This document shows positions 41,427 to 49,956 of a stretch of 57,319 bases of DNA, in pieces; the first letter of the stretch is position 1; every line of letters begins with the position of its first letter. This DNA comes from Collinsella sp. GTDB lineage: Bacteria > Actinomycetota > Coriobacteriia > Coriobacteriales > Coriobacteriaceae. Location of the stretch: positions 1 to 57,319 of the forward strand of contig JAIIWC010000002.1 in NCBI GenBank assembly GCA_022745215.1, given 5' to 3'. The position numbers were made by a program, and so were the translations under genes. The notes below the pieces were generated by a model. The model saw only the letters and a program-made list of their open reading frames with translations, had not been told where the DNA came from and ran no database searches.

Positions 41427-44400
41427 ATGGCAAACTACAGTCCACAGCACTTTGAGCCTCGGGCCAAGGCCGTCAACGTCAAGGGCGTTGCCAACCGCGC
41501 CGTCGCAACCGTTTTGACGGCGGGCCTCATCGCTCAGCCGCTCATGTCGCCGCTGGTGGCAATCGCCGCACCGTCAACCGGTAACGGCAATTCTGTTCAG
41601 GGGGGGGGTAGTTCTGTAGAGAATACCGTTGCCGCCGGCAACCAAGCGGTCGTAAAGACGGCTGCCCAGCTGGCCGAGGAGTCGGCAAAGCAGCTCAAGG
41701 ACGCTCAGGCCGCCTACGATGCCGCCCAGAAGAAGGCCGACGCGGCGGGCCAGTCTCAAAAGCAGGCGCAGCAGCAAAAGAATCAGGCCTCGCAGGCCGT
41801 GACCGATAACGCCGCCGAGCAGAACGAGGCCGAGGTAGCCGCGCTTCAGGAGAAGATCGACGAGCTTAAGGCAGCCGTCGAAAAGACCGAGCAGCAGCAG
41901 AAGAAGCTGGGCGACCTGAACGATCAGCTCGAACAGGCCAACAAGAGTGTCGAGGATAAGACCCAGGCGCTCAAGGACGCCAAGGCAAAGCAGGATGAGG
42001 CCAAGAAAGCCCTCGATGATGCCCAGGCCAAGCTCGAGGCCATGGGTATGGACGAGTACGAGGCCGCCAAGAAGGCCGTCGAGGACGCGCAGGCAAAGCT
42101 CGATGACGCCAATAAGGCCGTTACTACTGCACAGGACAATCTGGACCAGGCCAAGGCTGCCGAGGCCAGCGCCCAGCAGGAAAAGCAGAATACCGAGGCA
42201 GCTTTGACGACTGCCCAGGCCAAGAAGCAGGAGACTGCCGCTGCTCTCGCAGCCGCAACCACCGCGCGCGATAACGCCCAGCAGAAGTTCAACCAGGCGC
42301 AGGCTGCACTCGATGCAGCTGTCTCGGGCACGGGTATCGATTTGAACGCGCTCAAGGCTGCCAAGACCACTGCCGCCAGCGAGCTCGCGACCGCGCAGGC
42401 GGAGCTCAATGCCGCGACGGATGCCGACGCCACCGCACAGGCGAACCTGCAGGCTGCGCAGACTACCGTCACCGCCGCGCAGGAGAAGGCCAACGCCGCC
42501 AACGCTGCTGTGGCATCTGCCCAGTCTGCATACGATGCGGCAAACAAGGAGTACAACGCCGCCGCCAGCGAGCGCGACGCCGCGAAGACGGCATACGAGC
42601 AGGCCCAGCAGACCGAGGCCGACAAGAAGGCGGAGTACGACCGACTTGTCGAGGTTCGTCAGCAGAAGCGTGCTGAATACGATGCAATTTGCACCGAAGT
42701 TACATCGGCAAAGAGCGCTTATGATGCCGCGAGCGCTGAAGTCGACAAGCTTAACCAGCAGATTGCCGACCTCAAGTCAAACATGACCGTAGACCAGAAT
42801 GTTATCAGCCAGGGCATGTTCGGCTTCATGAACTACATCATCGGCGGCAGCCAATTCACAGCCACGCAGAAACAGAACGCCCAGGACGCCGTATCGATGC
42901 TGACCGGTGCCGATGACAAGGCCGAGTGGTATGACAAGTACGTCGATCATGACATGTCTCGCGACACCAACCCGCTTTCCTTGGAGCAGATGCGCAACGC
43001 CCTGACATATCTCGACACCCAGAACAACCTCCGCAAGGCGAACGGCCAGTCGGCGCTCAGCGTCAGCCTCCGCATGACTGCGGCAGCTGCCCTCAATACA
43101 TCGTATTCATCGAACATCTGGGGGCACTCGGGCTGCTACTATGATAACGGTGAAAATCTTGCCGGCGGCGGCGGCGCATATACCGGAGGCGAGACCGAGG
43201 ACACCCTCGGTTGGCCCTATACCGGTCTCTACACCCAGGAGAAAGAGGCATTCGATAAGTACGTCGCGCAGTATGGCGACAAACTCGGCAAATACCGATA
43301 TGAGGCCTATTATATCTCCCAGAACTACAACAGCATCTATCAAGAGTGTGGGCATTATCTCAACATCATCGATGCCGGTACGAGGGCTATCGGCATCGCG
43401 ACCGGTAGCGGTAAGAACACCGATTCCGAGGTAACCATCTTCGATTACAGCGCTGATGATACCCAGGCCGATTTCACTGTCTCAGAGTTCAAGAAGCTCC
43501 TCAACGACTATATCGATTCCGCTTACAACGCAGGCGGCACGCAGGAGCAGAAGGAGCAGCTGAAGCAGCTACAGAATAAGCTAGCGGAGGCGCAGAAGAA
43601 CTTCGGGACTGCCGGAACGGCTTATTCTAACGCATTGGATAAGCAAGAAAGCGCTCGCGACGCCTATACCGCGGCCGACACGAACATGAACACCGCCAAG
43701 GGCGAGTACGAGAAGGCCAAGTCCGGCACCGCCGCCGCGAAGACGGCATACGACGCCGCCGAAGCCAAACTCAAGGGTATCGACGTCAAAACGCCCCAGA
43801 CCAAGCTCGACGCCGCCAAGAGCAAGGCCGCTACTGCCCAGGCAGCTCTCGATAAGGCAAACGCCACGCTTACTGACAGCAAGACGAAGGCAGCCGATGC
43901 CGCTGCTCACAAGGCGAAGGCTCGCAGCGCCCGCGACGCCGCCAAGGTAAAGTCCGATCAGGCCAACGAGGCGTATGACAACGCTACCGCTTCGGTCAAG
44001 GACCTTGCCGCCAAGTGCGATGCCGCCAAGACGGATCTTGCGAACAAGCAGGGCACGCTTAACGATGCCAAGAAGGCCGACGACACTGCCCAGGCTGGCG
44101 TTGACAAGGCTCAGGCCGCAGATGTGCACGCCGCGACCGCTCTTTCGGGCGCCAAGCAGGCAGTTGCCGCCAAGACGCAGACCCTGTCCGACGCACAGGC
44201 GAAGGCCAAGGCCGCCGAGGGCGAGCTGGCCGGCGCAAACAAGGCCTTCGAGCGCTTCGCCGGCGCCCAGAAGGCGGTCGACGACGCCAAGGCCGCCTAT
44301 GACGCTGCCGTCGCCGGTGTCGCCGATGCCCAGAAGCAGCTCGAGGCCGCCAACGAAGCCGTCGTCGATGCGAACTTCGAGATCGTCAAGGCCAAGGCCG

Positions 44401-44882
44401 AGCTTGCCAGCGATGAGGCACTCAAGGCCGATCTTGAGGCTGTCGAGCATAAGGCATCCCTTGCCGCGGGCACGACGGGCAACGAGAAGCTGGTCAAGCT
44501 GAACGCTGCCTACGCTCGCTATAAGGCTGCCGTCGATGCCGCCGCTGGTCTCAAGGCTGCTCTGAGCGATGCCGATGCCAAGCTGTCCGATGCCAACGAC
44601 GCCTATGCCGCCGCGCTTGCCGAGCTTGGCGATGCCAAGGATGCCCTGGCTGCCGCGCAGGCCGAGTACGACAAGTATCATCCCAAGGCTGAGCCGCAGG
44701 CCAAGCCTCAGGTTGCGCAGGCTGCCGCAAAGGCTCCTGTCGCCAAGAAGAAGGCCACGGACGGTGCACTTGCTCAGACGGGCGATACCTCCGCGCTTGC
44801 GGGCGAGGTCTTCGTTATCGGCGGTATTACGCTCGTGGCTGCGGGCGTGACGCTGGGCGATCGTCGTCGCAAGCAGATGTAG
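41427..44882 (+). CDS. Sortase-anchored coiled-coil surface protein with CAP domain
   Basis: 1151 residues. The signal peptide spans about 1-48 (ATVLTAGLIAQPLMSPLVAIAA). Residues about 70-450 and 690-1090 are long Ala/Lys/Glu/Asp-rich coiled coils. Between them (about 505-675) is a CAP/SCP-like domain (SLRMTAAAALNTSYSSNIWGHSG, GENLAGGG, GHYLNIIDAGTRAIGIATG). The C-terminus has a sortase signal, LAQTGD, a hydrophobic helix and RRRKQ. The LPxTG Pro is Ala. It is thus a fibrous wall-anchored adhesin-like protein. Residues 59-61 are encoded by a G9 tract that should make the gene phase variable. Confidence 0.88.
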   Translation: MANYSPQHFEPRAKAVNVKGVANRAVATVLTAGLIAQPLMSPLVAIAAPSTGNGNSVQGGGSSVENTVAAGNQAVVKTAAQLAEESAKQLKDAQAAYDAAQKKADAAGQSQKQAQQQKNQASQAVTDNAAEQNEAEVAALQEKIDELKAAVEKTEQQQKKLGDLNDQLEQANKSVEDKTQALKDAKAKQDEAKKALDDAQAKLEAMGMDEYEAAKKAVEDAQAKLDDANKAVTTAQDNLDQAKAAEASAQQEKQNTEAALTTAQAKKQETAAALAAATTARDNAQQKFNQAQAALDAAVSGTGIDLNALKAAKTTAASELATAQAELNAATDADATAQANLQAAQTTVTAAQEKANAANAAVASAQSAYDAANKEYNAAASERDAAKTAYEQAQQTEADKKAEYDRLVEVRQQKRAEYDAICTEVTSAKSAYDAASAEVDKLNQQIADLKSNMTVDQNVISQGMFGFMNYIIGGSQFTATQKQNAQDAVSMLTGADDKAEWYDKYVDHDMSRDTNPLSLEQMRNALTYLDTQNNLRKANGQSALSVSLRMTAAAALNTSYSSNIWGHSGCYYDNGENLAGGGGAYTGGETEDTLGWPYTGLYTQEKEAFDKYVAQYGDKLGKYRYEAYYISQNYNSIYQECGHYLNIIDAGTRAIGIATGSGKNTDSEVTIFDYSADDTQADFTVSEFKKLLNDYIDSAYNAGGTQEQKEQLKQLQNKLAEAQKNFGTAGTAYSNALDKQESARDAYTAADTNMNTAKGEYEKAKSGTAAAKTAYDAAEAKLKGIDVKTPQTKLDAAKSKAATAQAALDKANATLTDSKTKAADAAAHKAKARSARDAAKVKSDQANEAYDNATASVKDLAAKCDAAKTDLANKQGTLNDAKKADDTAQAGVDKAQAADVHAATALSGAKQAVAAKTQTLSDAQAKAKAAEGELAGANKAFERFAGAQKAVDDAKAAYDAAVAGVADAQKQLEAANEAVVDANFEIVKAKAELASDEALKADLEAVEHKASLAAGTTGNEKLVKLNAAYARYKAAVDAAAGLKAALSDADAKLSDANDAYAAALAELGDAKDALAAAQAEYDKYHPKAEPQAKPQVAQAAAKAPVAKKKATDGALAQTGDTSALAGEVFVIGGITLVAAGVTLGDRRRKQM
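41600..41608 (+). repeat. G9 tract in the surface-protein gene
   Basis: Nine consecutive G inside codons 58-61, right after the signal peptide. Loss of one G gives GTA-GTT-CTG-TAG, and gain of one gives an immediate TAG, so the gene is ON only in the present length (or plus/minus 3). Confidence 0.9.
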
Positions 44883-44950
44883 CGTTTCGGGCGTAGATTC
44901 TGCAAACGAACTTCGGTTCATAGCAGGAACGCTTCGATAGCTAAACCGAT

Positions 44951-44990
44951 AAGGCCGGCGCGCTGTTAAACGCAGTGCGCCGGCCTTTCT
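44951..44990 (+). terminator. Terminator of the surface-protein gene
   Basis: AAGGCCGGCGC/GCGCCGGCCTT stem followed by TCTTT. Confidence 0.85.
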
Positions 44991-45003
44991 TTGCGTTGGT
45001 ATC

Positions 45004-45043
45004 AAAAAGCCCGGTCGGTAGCCGCGAAAGCTACCGACCGGGC
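45004..45043 (-). terminator. Terminator of the OPT gene
   Basis: On the minus strand, 14-bp stem GCCCGGTCGGTAGC/GCTACCGACCGGGC followed by TTTTT. Confidence 0.95.
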
Positions 45044-45084
45044 AAGCCGTAGACAATATGGTTGCTGTCGAGCAGCTGCTCAGC

Positions 45085-46788
45085 TTAGCCCAGTAGGCTT
45101 AAGCCCACGGAGACAAACGCCAGGATAACGCCGACGATGGACTCGCCGCCCAGCAGGCCGCTGGCGACAACCAGGCCCTGCTCCTGAAAGGCGGCGTCCT
45201 TGGCAGCCCTCTCCTCGTCGGAAAGACCAGCGGTGGCGTCGCGGTGGGCGGACCACTTGTCGTAGGCGAGTTTGACGCAGGAGCCCAGGAATGCCGTGAG
45301 TGACATGTAGAACGGCAGGTACACGCCCAGGCCGATCATCATGGCCGGAATGCCGAGCCAGTACATGACGATGCCGGCGATAAAGCCGCCAACGAACCAC
45401 GGCACGCTCGGGATGCCCGAGACCATGGTGGCGACGACGCTTGCCTGCGCGGCAACAAAGCTCTTGTCGGGACCAAAGGCGTCCGGGCCATAGGCGGTGA
45501 CGAGCGCGACCATGACGGCTGCGGCGACCAGGGCGCCCACGATGCCGCCGATGGCTTGGCCGATCCACTGCGCACGCGGGTTGGTGCCCAGCACGGCGCC
45601 GGCCTTAAAGTCATTCATGACGTCGCCCGCAAGGCCGCACGCCACGGCTACGATGCCGGCGATAAAGAACAGCTTGACCTGAGCGATCTGTGCAAAGGCA
45701 GCCACGATGAGCATAACGATGAGGCCAAAGATCTCCATGGGGTCGATACCCGTCTGGCCGCAGCTCTGTGCGCTCATGATGGTGGTGACAAAGGTGAACA
45801 GCGTGACGATGACAGCCGGAACGGGGCCAAGGTCGAGCGCGATGGCGACGATCACGGCGATGGCGGCGGCGCCCAGGCCGATGATGCCGGCGTCGAGCTT
45901 AAGGGAGCCCGAGATGAGCGACTGCTCGTCGGTGTCGGTGGAGCTGTCGGCGGCAAGACCGCGGACGATGCCGGCGACCTGCGGCAGGATGTCCTTGAGG
46001 ACGACGGCGACGCCAAAGCCCATCATAAGGCCCATACCGAGGGACTTGACGATGCCCTGCGCAGTCACAACGTCGAACAGACCGGCAGCGGTGCCGCCCA
46101 CGATGATGCCAAAGTTGCCCAGCAGCGCGCCGGCAAACCAGAAGGCGACCGGGGCGAAGCCCACGAGGAAGCCGACGGAGAGCAGCATGGGCGAGTTGTA
46201 GATACCAAAGGTCACGCCGGGAATGTTGAGCGTGCACAGCATGCTGGGCACAATGCCCAGGGCGTCGCGCAGCACGCTATAGATGCCGGCGATGGCCATG
46301 GAACCAAAGAGCTGCTTGCCGGTTTTGCCGCCAGCCTCGGTCGCGCGCAAAGTCTGAGCTGCGGCGTTGCCGGTGGGGAACTCAAGCGCGGCGTCCACGA
46401 TAAAGTGACGGTGGATGAGCGCGGTGGCCAGCAGGCCCAGGATGGTGCCGGCGAGTGCCACGATAAACATGTCGAGCCAGCTGATCTGGTCGGCATAGCC
46501 CAGCATCCAGGCGCCCGGGATGGTAAACGCCAGGCCGCCGGCGACCATGGCGCCCGCGGACATGATGGTGTGGGTGACGTTTGCCTCGTTGAGGCTGGCG
46601 TTGCCCATGAGCTTAAGGAAGAACAGCGAGATGACGGCAGCGAAGACGATCGGCCAGGGGAGAGCGCCCATCTTGAGGGCGGTGTAGGCCGAGCTTGCCG
46701 TGATAATCACGCAGCCAAGGACGCCGATGACGACGCCGCGCAACGTGAGTTGCCCGCGCATCGAGGCGCGGTTCGAGGGATTGCTCAT
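45085..46788 (-). CDS. OPT-family oligopeptide transporter
   Basis: 567 residues, about 14-16 transmembrane segments. OPT hallmarks include TLRGVVIGVLGCVIITASSAYTALKMGALPWPIVFAA-type N-terminus, NEANVTHTIMSAGAMVAGGL, EFPTGNAAAQTLRA and GIPSVPWFVGGFIAG. It takes up peptides or metal-chelates by ion symport. AAAGGAG precedes the ATG; a structured leader lies just upstream. Confidence 0.92.
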   Translation of the reverse strand: MSNPSNRASMRGQLTLRGVVIGVLGCVIITASSAYTALKMGALPWPIVFAAVISLFFLKLMGNASLNEANVTHTIMSAGAMVAGGLAFTIPGAWMLGYADQISWLDMFIVALAGTILGLLATALIHRHFIVDAALEFPTGNAAAQTLRATEAGGKTGKQLFGSMAIAGIYSVLRDALGIVPSMLCTLNIPGVTFGIYNSPMLLSVGFLVGFAPVAFWFAGALLGNFGIIVGGTAAGLFDVVTAQGIVKSLGMGLMMGFGVAVVLKDILPQVAGIVRGLAADSSTDTDEQSLISGSLKLDAGIIGLGAAAIAVIVAIALDLGPVPAVIVTLFTFVTTIMSAQSCGQTGIDPMEIFGLIVMLIVAAFAQIAQVKLFFIAGIVAVACGLAGDVMNDFKAGAVLGTNPRAQWIGQAIGGIVGALVAAAVMVALVTAYGPDAFGPDKSFVAAQASVVATMVSGIPSVPWFVGGFIAGIVMYWLGIPAMMIGLGVYLPFYMSLTAFLGSCVKLAYDKWSAHRDATAGLSDEERAAKDAAFQEQGLVVASGLLGGESIVGVILAFVSVGLSLLG

Positions 46789-46802
46789 ATAAAACTCCTT
46801 TG

Positions 46803-46851
46803 CGTATATCCGCTTCCCCCGGGAGCGCCGTTACGGATACGGCGCGGGAAG
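46803..46851 (-). promoter_or_regulatory. Structured 5' leader of the OPT gene (possible pseudoknot)
   Basis: On the minus strand, CTTCCC (46851-46846) pairs with GGGAAG (46818-46813), and inside it GCGCCGT pairs with ACGGCGC around the loop ATCCGTA. The loop's ATCCG is complementary to CGGAT (46812-46808) directly after the hairpin, so an H-type pseudoknot can form 15-20 nt before the start codon. Confidence 0.5.
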
Positions 46852-46980
46852 TCGGGTTACCAAGGGCCGCCGCGTGAGCTCGCAAACGACCGCGCACCAG
46901 TATAGCCGCAAGCTAGTCATTTTGGGATGACTGGTTTAGGTAGGCGATATACTGCTGGGCAGACGAAAGGAGCGCCGACG

Positions 46981-47832
46981 ATGCTTAATGGGTGCGCATA
47001 TATATTGACGGTCGACGTGGGTAACACGTTCATTCGCTTTGGCCTGTTTGCCGAGGATTCGGCCGCGGCGCAGGAATGCCCGCTTGCGACGTGCGAGATC
47101 ACGACGCCGTCGAGCATCACGGCAGACGAGGCGCGCATGAGGCTCGCGCAGGTCATGGGCGCACTGGCAGCCGATGCGGGCATGCCGGGCGCGCTCGTTC
47201 CTGCGGCCGCAGTGCTGAGCTGCGTGGTGCCGGCGCTCGAGCGCCCGTGGAAAGCGGCGCTTTCCCGCACCTGCACGGGGCGCGTGCTCACCGTGGGGCC
47301 GGGTCTCAAGACCGGCATGCCCGTGCACTACGACGACCCGGCAGAGATCGGTCCCGACCGCATCGCCGATGCCGTGGCGGCACGCGCCGTCTACGGCTCT
47401 CCGTGCATTGTGATCGACCTGGGCACTACGACCAATATTGAGGTCATCGATGCGTGCGGAACCTTTGTCGGCGGCGTCATCGCGCCAGGTCTGGCGCTCG
47501 GTGCCCGCTCGCTTTCGGCGGCTGCGGCGCGTTTGCCTCAGGTCGAGCCCTCGGCACCGACGCATGTGATCGGCCGCAACACGCGCGAGGCCATGCGCTC
47601 GGGCGTGGTCTTGGGCGAGGTAGCCCGCATCGACGGCATGCTCGACATGGTGCTCGCCGAGATGCGTTCGATCAAGGCTGCGGGGGAGGGCAGCGTGCCC
47701 ATCATCATCACCGGCGATGATGCCGAGGCGCTCGCGGCGTTGGTCGGTCACAGTCTGACGGTCGATGACGCGCTGACGTTGCGAGGACTGGCCGAGCTCT
47801 ACCGCATCAACCAAAAGCCCCGCCGCGTGTAA
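46981..47832 (+). CDS. coaX: Type III pantothenate kinase
   Basis: 283 residues. Phosphorylates pantothenate, the first step of coenzyme A synthesis. The ASKHA-fold motifs are TVDVGNTFIRFG (10-21), GPDRIADAVAAR, VIDLGTTTNIEVID and GGVIAPGLALGARSL. ATG 46981 has GAAAGGAG 8 nt upstream. It is divergent from the OPT gene. CoA supply fits the CoA-thioester enzymes nearby, but that is a loose link. Confidence 0.93.
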   Translation: MLNGCAYILTVDVGNTFIRFGLFAEDSAAAQECPLATCEITTPSSITADEARMRLAQVMGALAADAGMPGALVPAAAVLSCVVPALERPWKAALSRTCTGRVLTVGPGLKTGMPVHYDDPAEIGPDRIADAVAARAVYGSPCIVIDLGTTTNIEVIDACGTFVGGVIAPGLALGARSLSAAAARLPQVEPSAPTHVIGRNTREAMRSGVVLGEVARIDGMLDMVLAEMRSIKAAGEGSVPIIITGDDAEALAALVGHSLTVDDALTLRGLAELYRINQKPRRV

Positions 47833-47916
47833 AGGTGAGGGCGCCGGTGGGACAAACGCCCCCACCTTTCACCTGCTACAATGGGTCAAACTATTGCGAT
47901 TACGGAGGTGTCTGCC

Positions 47917-48441
47917 ATGTCGGACGATCTTCATCAAACTTCGTCAGGCAAGCGCCTGGACGTCATTAGCTGGGACGAGTTCTTTATGAGCGTGGCCATC
48001 GCCGCGCAGCGCCGCAGCAAGGACCCCAACACGCAGGTGGGTGCGTGCATCGCCAGCACCAACCACCGCATCCTCTCGGTGGGCTACAACGGTACGCCCT
48101 CGGCGCTCAACGACGACTTTTTTCCGTGGGGTACGAGCGACGACCCGCTGCAGGACAAGCACAACTACGTGGTCCATGCCGAGGCCAACGCCGTGCTCAA
48201 CTACCGTGGCTCGCTCAAAGACCTTGAGGGTTCCACGGTCTACGTTACGCTGTTCCCGTGCCACGACTGCGCCAAGATCCTGGCGCAGGTGGGCGTGGGC
48301 GAGGTCGTCTACCTGGACAACAAGTATGCCGATACCGACGACGGCCGTATCAGCCGCCGCATTCTCGACTCCTGCGGCATCAGCTACCGCCAAGTCATCG
48401 TCGATGTTCACATCGGCACCGAGGGACAAGCTCAGCAGTAG
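47917..48441 (+). CDS. dCMP deaminase
   Basis: 174 residues. Converts dCMP to dUMP for dTTP synthesis. The zinc site is His87/Glu89 (HAEANA) and Cys115/Cys118 (PCHDC). VGYNGTPSALND is typical of dCMP deaminases (ComEB-like). ATG 47917 follows GGAGGT. TACAAT at 47877-47882 may be the -10 box. Confidence 0.9.
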   Translation: MSDDLHQTSSGKRLDVISWDEFFMSVAIAAQRRSKDPNTQVGACIASTNHRILSVGYNGTPSALNDDFFPWGTSDDPLQDKHNYVVHAEANAVLNYRGSLKDLEGSTVYVTLFPCHDCAKILAQVGVGEVVYLDNKYADTDDGRISRRILDSCGISYRQVIVDVHIGTEGQAQQ

Positions 48442-48612
48442 CGCGTGCCAACGCCAACTGGCGGCAAAACAGCCAAAAGAGCCCCGTCCCAAATTGGCTA
48501 CTCGTGAAAGTCGCGTCTGCGCGCATGGACGGCTCGTGAGCGGGTACATGGCTGTAGTAACATAGCTTCTGTCCGCGGGCGTGCCCCGCGTTATTGTGAG
48601 AAAGGAGCCCCT

Positions 48613-48891
48613 GTGGCTGTTAACGAAGAGCTGCTTAAGAAGGTTCTTGAAGAGATTCGCCCCAACCTGCAGGCCGACGGCGGCGATATGGAGTATGTGG
48701 GCGTCGACGACGAGGGCGTCGTCAAGCTGGAGCTGCAGGGCGCCTGCGCCGGCTGCCCCATGAGCTCGCTAACCCTTTCCATGGGTATTGAGCGTATCCT
48801 GAAGGAGCATGTGCCCGGCGTTACCCGTGTCGAGCAGGTTAATGCCTCCGGCGAGACCGACGACCTGTACGACGAGTACGCGCCGTTCTAA
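48613..48891 (+). CDS. NifU-like Fe-S scaffold protein
   Basis: 92 residues, the size of a stand-alone NifU C-terminal domain. Cys45-x-x-Cys48 (GACAGCPMSS) bind an Fe-S cluster in a dimer for delivery to apoproteins. GTG start with AAAGGAG 6-7 nt upstream. It could serve the Fe-S activase and radical SAM proteins of this window, among others. Confidence 0.9.
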   Translation: MAVNEELLKKVLEEIRPNLQADGGDMEYVGVDDEGVVKLELQGACAGCPMSSLTLSMGIERILKEHVPGVTRVEQVNASGETDDLYDEYAPF

Positions 48892-48940
48892 GATGCGAAA
48901 GCTGCGGACGGCATACTCCGCATAGACGTTACGCCCAAAT

Positions 48941-48976
48941 ATGCGGCTGCGAGCGCAAGGCCCGCGGCCGCATTTG
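48941..48976 (+). terminator. Terminator between nifU-like gene and lgt
   Basis: ATGCGGC/GCCGCAT stem, extended inside by GCG pairs, followed by TTTGT. Confidence 0.55.
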
Positions 48977-49000
48977 TATGTAGGGAGTAGGAGGGTCGAC

Positions 49001-49822
49001 ATGCTCAACGACTTCTACCATATGCTTAATCCCGTCGCGATTTCGGCGGGGCCCATCACCATCTACTGGTACGGCTTGGCCTATGTGGTCGGCGCCCTGC
49101 TCACGGCGGTCGTCATGTACCGCACGCAGCGTCGCTGGGGCTTTAACATCACGATTGACGACCTGACGAGTGTCGTGGTCGGCGTGGTCTTTGGCCTTAT
49201 CATCGGCGCCCGTCTGTTCTACGTCATTTTCTACGGCGACGGCTACTACTGGGCGCATCCGCTCGAGATCTTTGCCACCAACGAGGGCGGCATGAGCTTC
49301 CATGGCGGTTTGGTGGGCGGCATTATCGGCGGCATCATCGTGTGCCGCATGTATAAACTCGACGCATGGACTTTGGCAGACCTTGCCGTCATAGGCGCGC
49401 CGCTGGCCTTGTGCCTGGGCCGTTGTGCCAACTTTGTCAACGGTGAGCTGTGGGGCAAGCCGACCGATCTGCCCTGGGGCGTGGTCTTCGGTGGCACCGC
49501 GGGCGATATGCCGCGTCACCCCTCCCAGCTCTACGAGGCATTTCTTGAGGGCATCGTGCTCTTCTGCATTCTTCAGGTGCTCAGCCGCAAAAAGCCGCTG
49601 CTGCCCCAGGGTACGTTTATGGGCGTGTTCGTGATGGGATACGGTATCGTCCGCTTCCTCGTCGAGTTCGTGCGCGTGCCCGACGCCCAGCTTGGCTATC
49701 TGCTGGGCGGCGTCATCACGATGGGTCAGCTGCTGAGCCTTCCGCTCGTGATCGCCGGCCTGGCGCTCGTCATCTTTGCCCGACACCGCAATCGCCCCCA
49801 GCGCATCTACCTCGACGCCTAA
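49001..49822 (+). CDS. lgt: Phosphatidylglycerol-prolipoprotein diacylglyceryl transferase
   Basis: 273 residues, seven transmembrane segments. Adds diacylglycerol to the lipobox Cys of prelipoproteins such as the binding protein encoded at 19.3-20.3 kb. The essential MSFHGGLVGG and GRCANFVNGELWG signatures are present. ATG 49001 has GGAGG upstream. Confidence 0.95.
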   Translation: MLNDFYHMLNPVAISAGPITIYWYGLAYVVGALLTAVVMYRTQRRWGFNITIDDLTSVVVGVVFGLIIGARLFYVIFYGDGYYWAHPLEIFATNEGGMSFHGGLVGGIIGGIIVCRMYKLDAWTLADLAVIGAPLALCLGRCANFVNGELWGKPTDLPWGVVFGGTAGDMPRHPSQLYEAFLEGIVLFCILQVLSRKKPLLPQGTFMGVFVMGYGIVRFLVEFVRVPDAQLGYLLGGVITMGQLLSLPLVIAGLALVIFARHRNRPQRIYLDA

Positions 49823-49857
49823 CCACCACAAAGGGGACAGGCGCCTTTGCGGTGGTT
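49821..49857. repeat. ACCACC-type GGGACAG hairpin
   Basis: Arms AACCACCACAAAGG and CCTTTGCGGTGGTT (13 of 14 paired) enclose GGACAGGCG; then TTTGCTGGGCAA follows, like the tail of the CCTNCC family. It begins at the lgt stop and lies beside CCTNCC copy 4. Confidence 0.85.
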
Positions 49858-49882
49858 TGCTGGGCAACGATGACAGAACCGT

Positions 49883-49938
49883 AACGTTTCCCCAGATAAA
49901 ACCTGCCAAAATAAACCTGTCCCTTTTTGGCAGGTTTC
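49883..49938 (-). repeat. CCTNCC hairpin repeat, copy 4 (inverted)
   Basis: Read on the minus strand: CCTGCCAAAAAGGGACAGG, then TTTATTTTGGCAGG and TTTTATCTGGGGAAACGTT. The only minus-strand copy in the window. Confidence 0.88.
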
Positions 49939-49956
49939 TAGAAAGGCTTTCGGACT

